Shown one piece after another: positions 6,025-10,914 of a DNA stretch of 10,914 bases (position 1 is its first letter; every line of letters begins with the position of its first letter). The DNA comes from JABDNZ01 sp964407425 (GTDB lineage: Bacteria > Gemmatimonadota > Gemmatimonadetes > Longimicrobiales > Gaopeijiaceae), in the NCBI GenBank assembly GCA_964407425.1, contig CAYOVN010000124.1, positions 1 to 10,914 on the forward strand, given 5' to 3'. The translations under genes were made by a program, and so were the position numbers. The notes beneath the pieces are model-generated. The model saw only the letters and a program-made list of their open reading frames with translations, did no database searches and was not told where the DNA came from.

Positions 6025-6049
6025 CGGACTATCTAGTACCGATAGTCTG
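6025..6049 (+). promoter_or_regulatory. Inverted repeat upstream of the 7-Cys exported protein
   Basis: GACTATC (6027-6033) and GATAGTC (6041-6047) form a perfect 7-bp stem with the loop TAGTACC, extendable by a G-T and a C-G pair. It lies 82 bp before the start codon at 6129 and 25 bp outside the right inverted repeat. It may be an operator or leader hairpin. The T-rich stretch at 6106-6115 is too far away to make it a standard terminator. Confidence 0.35.
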
Positions 6050-6128
6050 TGCCTGTGGGGTCGTTGGGCAGAGGGGTCAGTCTGAACAACCAGTTCCTGC
6101 GTTCATTTTTTATTGGAGGTGAAATTCG

Positions 6129-6557
6129 ATGAAACCGTTAATCAAGGCGCATTCTTTTTCGATCCCTCTGCTTTTCTTCCTCGTCGTCCAATTTCCTTCG
6201 AAAGCCAGCGGACAGGAGACATGCTGGACCTGTCTCCCCCGAGTCGGGTCTTCTAGCATTTGTTATCCAAATCAAGAGGATGAGGGATACGACGACTGTA
6301 GAGGAGAGTGTGACTTTTCCAGAGGGAGTCGGTGTGACCCGGAGGAGCAGGTGGCCGTTCTTGGTTCTCCTGTATTGGGGGACTCTCTGGAATTCCCTTT
6401 CAATGTAAGATATGGTGGGAAGAAGCTGTCTGCCGATGCCTTCGCCGTGAGGAATTGCGATGGCCACCAGATTCAGGTTGTGTATACGGAAACAGGGATC
6501 ATACGAAGGCAATCTGCGGCGAGAAGAATCAAACTGACCAGGACCGGGCCGGCGTAA
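6129..6557 (+). CDS. Exported Cys-rich protein (7 Cys), unknown family
   Basis: The product has 142 aa. The start at ATG 6129 is supported by TTGGAGGTG eight bases upstream. Residues 1-28 are a signal peptide (basic start, hydrophobic SIPLLFFLVV, cleavage probably after KASG). The mature protein has two parts. The first, at about 30-70, contains C32-W-T-C35, C45, C57, C61 and C69. The second, at about 75-142, is beta-rich with one Cys (110) and a basic end (RRIKLTRTG). The seventh, unpaired Cys could allow dimerisation or a mixed disulfide. No family is recognised. It heads the plus-strand operon just as the 8-Cys peptide heads the divergent one. The two share export, acidic Cys-rich sequence and propeller neighbours, but I cannot align them convincingly. 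Confidence 0.75.
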   Translation: MKPLIKAHSFSIPLLFFLVVQFPSKASGQETCWTCLPRVGSSSICYPNQEDEGYDDCRGECDFSRGSRCDPEEQVAVLGSPVLGDSLEFPFNVRYGGKKLSADAFAVRNCDGHQIQVVYTETGIIRRQSAARRIKLTRTGPA

Positions 6558-6655
6558 GCTGGCCAGAAGGACATCTGTCTCCTCTGCTCAGCGGTTCTCA
6601 CAGGTTTAGGTGGAGGGAGTAGCCTGACTTCATACGGCGAGGTTCTTAGGAAGCC

Positions 6656-7714
6656 ATGTCCTGTTCACAAAAAGAGCACCGAAGCCATGTGGCGACACAT
6701 GGTATGATTGGCCTCGCAATCCTTATCCACATTCTTCTTCTCACGCCTGAAAGACTCCTTGGGAGAACCCAGGCCGGAGTCCCGCAGCAGATTGAACTCA
6801 CCGAGACCTTCAGTCTTTCCCTCGACGGGGAAAACGGGGCTCCAAGAGACGTACGGGATATTGCGTCACTCCCAGGAGGTGAGTTTATCCTCTTGGATGG
6901 ACAATCGAGGCGTCTCTACTCCTTCTCAAAGGATGGGGAAATCCAGCATACAAAGCGTGTTCCAGCAATGGGGTGGGGAGGGACGCCGAGCCTCCTGGCA
7001 GTGTCTTCCGAGGGAGCGGTCTTGGTGACCGCTCTGGATGGCGAGGACTGTGCCTGGTACTCGCGGGCTCTCGAAAAACTTGACGCGCCGTGCGGGTGGA
7101 GGATCCCCCTTTCGCACCGGACGCGAATCTCGGGCACTAGCGAAGGGTTTCTCGTAAGCGCCCGGATGGAGGATTCAGAAAAAACCATCCATATGGTTTC
7201 TGAAGACCTATTAACCACCAAATGGTCGACGCGATTCGCTTCCCCCATTGAGCGACCCAACGATTCCCTGACCTTGAATTGGGGTTTGGGTACCGGCACC
7301 ACTGGGGAGGGGGGATCAGTATGGGCTGCTGACCATAGTCCACTCCGGTTGGAATTGTTGCTCCCTGAGTCGAACGATAGCCGAGTATGGGAATTCCCCG
7401 AGATGATGATTCCATACTCGGAATTCAAGCGTGATCTACCAAACGGTGATTCGACGGTAACTGACCTTTTTGAACGAACCACTGCCCTTGAAATCATTGA
7501 AGGCTTTGTTTTCCACGTTTCGTACTTCCCCCTCAAGGACTTCACGTCGCTACGACTCTTCGACGACAAGGGGGTGTTTCTTGCCTCTGCGCAGCTCCCA
7601 TTCCAGTTCCATATCTTCGGGGTCTCAACGGAGGGGGATCTGATTGCCGTTTCGTATCTTAACGACCCAATCCTGGCAATCTATGAGATCAACTTCACGG
7701 GAGGGGGTGACTAA
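6656..7714 (+). CDS. Exported 6-bladed beta-propeller-like protein, divergent
   Basis: The product has 352 aa. A hydrophobic segment at about 17-30 (MIGLAILIHILLL) gives a signal peptide or anchor. ATG 6656 is used because AGGAAG precedes it; ATG 6704 at residue 17 would be tighter to the signal but lacks a ribosome binding site. Blade-like stretches include DVRDIASLPGGEFILLDG followed by RLYSFSKDGEI, and the final blade has FGVSTEGDLIAVSYL and ILAIYEIN. The GxGPGEF turn of the two clear propellers is absent and the chain is shorter, so this is a diverged member. It lies 98 bp after the Cys-rich protein gene and 3 bp before the next propeller, so all three are probably cotranscribed. The binding partner is unknown. 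Confidence 0.7.
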   Translation: MSCSQKEHRSHVATHGMIGLAILIHILLLTPERLLGRTQAGVPQQIELTETFSLSLDGENGAPRDVRDIASLPGGEFILLDGQSRRLYSFSKDGEIQHTKRVPAMGWGGTPSLLAVSSEGAVLVTALDGEDCAWYSRALEKLDAPCGWRIPLSHRTRISGTSEGFLVSARMEDSEKTIHMVSEDLLTTKWSTRFASPIERPNDSLTLNWGLGTGTTGEGGSVWAADHSPLRLELLLPESNDSRVWEFPEMMIPYSEFKRDLPNGDSTVTDLFERTTALEIIEGFVFHVSYFPLKDFTSLRLFDDKGVFLASAQLPFQFHIFGVSTEGDLIAVSYLNDPILAIYEINFTGGGD

Positions 7715-7717
7715 GGC

Positions 7718-8881
7718 ATGCTTCGGATCAATGGAAGAGGGCGAATCTTTCAGGTATACGGATTGCTCATGATTGGACAAGGCACCTTTGTGCCAGGAGC
7801 CGATGCGCAGGAGGCGCCTAAAGAGGTGAGGCTCATGACTGCCGTCCAAGATGGTACGGTTGGTGTGGTTGACGGGCCGGATGAGTATCAGTTCGGGAAC
7901 ATTGTAGACCTGGCAGTGGATCGGGATGGGAACCTTCTCGTCTTGGATCAGATGTTCCTCCGGCTCCAAGTTTTCGATACTCTTGGGACCTATTTGCGAA
8001 CCATAGGAAGAGAAGGCCCGGGGCCAGGCGAGTTTCTCTTCCCAAGACATGTCGCATCTGGTCCTGATGGCTCGATTGTGGTGAGCGATGATCGAAAGAG
8101 AGCGTTTACTCTCTATTCCTCGGACGGCGCAGTTTTGGGAACCGTCTGGTCCTCGACCGGAGGGCACTATTTCGACGGCATCTCCCTCGACGCCGAGCAC
8201 AGGGTCTTCGAGGGAATGCAAGGGTGGGGAGAAACGAAGGATAACTCGCTTGTAATGTCGATCCCCTTCTTTGGCCCGAATCGAAAGCCAGACTCTATCC
8301 CAATCCCCATGAGAGTCAGCGAACCGATCCTGATCTCTACCCGGATTGGTTACTACGGATATGTCCCCCAACCGTTCGCAGTGAGAACTCTATGGGACGT
8401 CCTCCCCGATGGGCGAGTGGTCGCAACCAACGGACACTCCTGTGAACTGATCATCATCGGCCTTTCGGCATCAGAGACTATCTCTTGTGAGGCTGCACGG
8501 GTCCCGATTCCCGAGGAGAACCTCAGGAGAGAAATAGAACGCACCCAGGATGAGATTCGATTTCAGGCTAGGGCAGGACAGGCGAGTCCCTACGAGTTCT
8601 TGGACCAAGTGTCTGCCCCTTCCCACTATCCGACAATCCAACACCTCACAGTAGATGCGCAGGGTAGGATCTGGATCGCTATTCCTTTGAGCCAGGGCGG
8701 GCATCTCTTCAAGGTCTTTGCGTCCGACGGAACCCTCCTGGCCCACGTCGAATTCCCTCAGCAGCCGGATTTCCGCCTTGACACGATCGTGGTTGGTGGA
8801 GGTTGGATGTATGGGGTCGGGATGCTTGACAAGGAGCTATTGGTTCAGGAGGTCCGTCGATTTCGGATCCCCGGTCTTTGA
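7718..8881 (+). CDS. Exported 6-bladed beta-propeller protein (NHL-like)
   Basis: The product has 387 aa. The N-terminus has a signal peptide with probable cleavage after GADA30. NHL-like blades are clear: NIVDLAVDRDGNLLVLD, then LQVFDTLGTYLRTIGREG, with the family turn GPGPGEF at 100-106, VASGPDGSIVVSDD and a late blade HLTVDAQGRIWIAI. A charged helical insertion (LRREIERTQDEIRFQAR) sits in the C-terminal third at the place where the propeller at 2350-3636 has its own helix, so the two belong to one subfamily. The start follows the preceding stop by 3 bp, and GGGGGTGA provides the ribosome binding site inside the upstream gene. It is the last gene of the plus-strand operon. Its role is probably periplasmic binding; no catalytic motif is visible. 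Confidence 0.85.
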   Translation: MLRINGRGRIFQVYGLLMIGQGTFVPGADAQEAPKEVRLMTAVQDGTVGVVDGPDEYQFGNIVDLAVDRDGNLLVLDQMFLRLQVFDTLGTYLRTIGREGPGPGEFLFPRHVASGPDGSIVVSDDRKRAFTLYSSDGAVLGTVWSSTGGHYFDGISLDAEHRVFEGMQGWGETKDNSLVMSIPFFGPNRKPDSIPIPMRVSEPILISTRIGYYGYVPQPFAVRTLWDVLPDGRVVATNGHSCELIIIGLSASETISCEAARVPIPEENLRREIERTQDEIRFQARAGQASPYEFLDQVSAPSHYPTIQHLTVDAQGRIWIAIPLSQGGHLFKVFASDGTLLAHVEFPQQPDFRLDTIVVGGGWMYGVGMLDKELLVQEVRRFRIPGL

Positions 8882-9296
8882 GGATGGCTTTGGGTCATGG
8901 TGTCCGTCCGCCCATCTCTTCCGCCCCTTTCACCTCTATGAGTCGGGGGGCCATCCTCGATCGGACCTTTCACACCCTCCATCGCATCACCCGCAAGGGT
9001 GCCTCAATGCGGCTCCTTTATGACTCGACTCGGAAGGAGAAGGGAACAACCCACTTCTGATTCAGACTGACCACCAGTGCCCCTCCGAAGGCCCCTCAAC
9101 TGGACGGCTTCGCCCGAATCACGTGGTCCCAATCGCCGGAATGGGCAGTGGCTGTGGCCTTTACAACGCCTTTGCGGGGAACCGTCTGGAAGTGGGTGAG
9201 AGGGAGGAGGTTCTCAAACCTTGGTGTCCGGGTTCAGGGTGGGGGTCCATGGGCCCAGCCCCATCGGCTCATGTCGGCGGATGTGAGGCGTTGGCG
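8882..9296. other. Intergenic region between convergent operons, no gene supported
   Basis: This 415-bp stretch lies between the last plus-strand propeller and the 3' end of the minus-strand thioredoxin gene. Short frames exist on both strands but none has a ribosome binding site, a recognisable product or convincing composition. The plus-strand frame around 9093-9300 reads smoothly (LDGFARITWSQ, TTPLRGTVWKWVRGR) and could be a gene fragment, but it runs into the thioredoxin gene and I do not recognise it. No hairpin plus T-run terminator was found by eye. Confidence 0.5.
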
Positions 9297-9905
9297 TCAG
9301 GAAGATGGCTGCGCCGAGTCCCTCGCCCACATTCCCGTGATGGCCCTCAAGGTTCTCTCCGCCACCGGTGCGAGCGCCCCGAACTCTAGGAACACCACTT
9401 CCCCTTTGGAGATCACGACGATCGTCGGAGTGCCATACCTGGGGACCATCTCAACCGCAGACCCTTGCGGGTTTACCAAGATCGGAAATTCCACGTCCCA
9501 TTCAGCCCGATGACGCTCTACTTCCGCTTTGGTTGCCGAAACGGCTATGCCAACAACGGGGACCCCAAGACCGGAAAGTTCGTTTAAGAGTCCGTAGTTC
9601 AACGGACAGACTGGGCAATCTGCAGCAAGCCGGTAAAGTACGACGCTGCCCGAATCTCCGATCAGCGGTCCTTCCGTCGCCATTCCAACTCCGAGGTCGG
9701 CTGTATGGGAAAGAGAAGAAGGTTTCTTGTCGTTCAAGACTTTTATGAGGGCTTGCTTGAAAAACTCGAGGTACTGGTTCTCCTCCCGAAGAGAGGCATC
9801 CTCCTGGATTTGGTGATTCAACTTGCTTCGCGTCTTGAGGTTGGCACCCAACGAAAGGACGAAAGCCAAAAATAGGAGCACATCGGACTTGCCCAGCCGT
9901 CTCAT
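9297..9905 (-). CDS. Membrane-anchored thioredoxin-like protein (redoxin/TlpA-type, CPVC)
   Basis: The product has 202 aa. Residues 8-22 form a membrane anchor (DVLLFLAFVLSLGAN). A charged, probably coiled-coil spacer follows at about 23-60 (LKTRSKLNHQIQEDASLREE). The thioredoxin fold contains VVLYRLAADCPVC with C97-P-V-C100, a redoxin-like strand VPVVGIAVS, FPILVNP and the cis-proline loop YGTP160. The protein would face the periplasm. It is typical of thiol reductases that act on specific partners. It differs from the DsbA-like protein at 1702-2346 in lacking the large helical insertion and in having CPVC. ATG 9905 overlaps the stop of the upstream propeller by 4 bp (ATGA), so translation is coupled. 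It is the last gene before the convergent boundary. Confidence 0.82.
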   Translation of the reverse strand: MRRLGKSDVLLFLAFVLSLGANLKTRSKLNHQIQEDASLREENQYLEFFKQALIKVLNDKKPSSLSHTADLGVGMATEGPLIGDSGSVVLYRLAADCPVCPLNYGLLNELSGLGVPVVGIAVSATKAEVERHRAEWDVEFPILVNPQGSAVEMVPRYGTPTIVVISKGEVVFLEFGALAPVAERTLRAITGMWARDSAQPSS

Positions 9906-10747
9906 TGCTTATCCCCAGTCTGGACAAGTCGGTATTCGCGAATAACAGGGTGCCCGAAGAAGCTGTTAGTGAAAAAGAAGAATCGGTCGCCAATAGCGGC
10001 CCCGGGGGTCATGAAAAGAACCGAGCCCGGCTCCGGTGGCTCGTCGCCTCCAAAGATCGTAATTGATCCCTCCTGGAGGTCGATCACGACCATGGCCGCG
10101 GCGAGGACTTCCGTGATTCCAGGCAAGGCTCGGAATTGGCGTCGGTAGCCGACTACAGCGTAATCTTCCCCACAGGTGACCCTCGGCACCGGGTTCATGG
10201 GCCCCCAGTGGCCGGGTCTTTCACTGTGTTCCTTTGGTCGGGCCCAATGGATTGGTATTCGCCCATTCAAATGGACCTCGAAGTCGTCGGTCCCAAGGAT
10301 CGCGACCTGGGGGCCCCAGGTGTTTACGGCGAGAACTACATCGGCGTCCTTTCCCGTCCTACCTACACAGAGAGAGCCATATCGAAGGATCTGCCTCGGT
10401 GTTGACCTCGCGATGGGGGGAGAAGTCAACCATCTTCCACTCACCGTCCCTCCGAATTGATCAAAGGAAGCCATTTGCAGATCCCCAGATCCCCAGGAGT
10501 TCGGCATCAGGTCCAAGCCTAGATAGATTGAGCCGCCCCGAACCACGTGGAGATCGGATATTCTTTGGGCGCCGACCTCGGCCAGAGAAAAGTGAAAACG
10601 GCCGACCTCCGCGCCATCAAGGGTCAGCTTCACCATCGACGCTCGGCCCTCGTCCCAAACCAGAAGAGTGTCGCCGCTAAAAGTCAGAGCCGTGGCCTGT
10701 TGGAACTCTCCGGGGCCATCCCCACACCCCCGTGCTCCGCGAAAACC
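9902..10747 (-). pseudogene. 6-bladed beta-propeller gene lacking its 5' end
   Basis: The open frame runs from just after a TGA (10750-10748) to the stop at 9902, about 281 codons. It opens almost at once with the family turn GDGPGEF (codons 9-15) followed by the blade ATALTFSGDTLLVWDEG, so a propeller begins here in mid-chain. The intact propellers have about 100-125 residues, including the signal peptide, before this turn. The only ATG (10636) lies downstream of the turn and would give a 244-aa protein without export signal. Upstream of 10748 no frame shows blade sequence, so the 5' end was probably lost or replaced; a frameshift in the G-rich run near 10715-10735 is less likely but possible. 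The 3' half looks well kept (AMVVIDLQEGSITIFGGDEP) and is coupled to the thioredoxin gene. Confidence 0.6.
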
Positions 10748-10914
10748 TCATCTGCCTAGCCACGTCTTAGGTTTCGGGCTCCCCACCGGGCTGTGGATCA
10801 TGAGCCCCGGGGACGGGATTACCTGGCTCGGAGCTGGGGAAAAGCCTCCTCCAAGCATTGATCGAGGAACGCGACTTCCCTCCCCCATCCACTGAACTCC
10901 CCCCAGCCCCCGCC
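10748..10914. other. Right edge, no gene supported
   Basis: None of the three minus-strand frames continues the propeller. One frame ends at a TAA (10821-10819) with the tail EVAFLDQCLEEAFPQLRAR, which has protein-like composition and could be the C-terminus of a gene whose remainder is outside the window. Too short to assign. Confidence 0.3.

Noticed and set aside
7625..8371. 248-codon minus-strand frame opposite the last propeller
   Set aside because: It is a shadow of the propeller gene, with no ribosome binding site or domain; the plus frame has a signal peptide and clear blades.
9148..9513. 121-codon plus-strand frame in the convergent region
   Set aside because: Its second half is antisense to the CPVC thioredoxin gene and no product is recognised, so only the possibility of a gene fragment is noted.
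1..10914. tRNA, rRNA, CRISPR array or riboswitch
   Set aside because: Nothing in the sequence resembled a cloverleaf with a conserved T-loop, rRNA blocks, regularly spaced repeats or a known riboswitch core.

Overview
This GC-rich window reads as accessory chromosome from a Gram-negative-type bacterium. It carries many exported 6-bladed beta-propeller proteins, membrane-tethered thioredoxin-fold proteins and small Cys-rich exported proteins. I would guess Gemmatimonadota or a relative from the abundance of such propellers, but this is inference and there is no marker gene.

Layout. 1-288: partial IS3-type transposase OrfA running off the left edge (minus strand). 571-1070: decayed remnant of a rolling-circle replication (rep) gene with its leader. 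3889 down to 1064 (minus strand): operon of an 8-Cys exported peptide, a propeller, a DsbA-like thioredoxin and an unknown exported protein. 4025-6000: compact element bounded by perfect 24-bp inverted repeats, holding an intact HUH Rep gene and a small XRE-type repressor gene. 6129-8881 (plus strand): operon of a 7-Cys exported protein and two propellers. 8882-9296: no convincing gene. 10747 down to 9297 (minus strand): a propeller that has lost its 5' end, translationally coupled to a membrane-anchored thioredoxin (CPVC).

The two peptide-led operons are divergent, and the inverted-repeat element sits exactly between them. Without it, about 263 bp would separate the two peptide start codons. 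The recurring grouping of Cys-rich exported peptide, propeller and thioredoxin suggests an envelope system in which disulfide chemistry acts on small secreted proteins. It resembles in layout the Bacteroidota pairing of NVEALA-type peptides with 6-bladed propellers, but I see no sequence evidence of homology to NVEALA.

The Rep element shows a plausible control device: the Shine-Dalgarno of rep lies in the 3' arm of a hairpin (4226-4255) that is retained in the decayed copy (629-670). The decayed copy has lost its N-terminal part, has a TAG codon, has one HUH histidine changed to Gln, and stops at the 3' end of the unknown exported gene, which appears to take its stop codon from the remnant.
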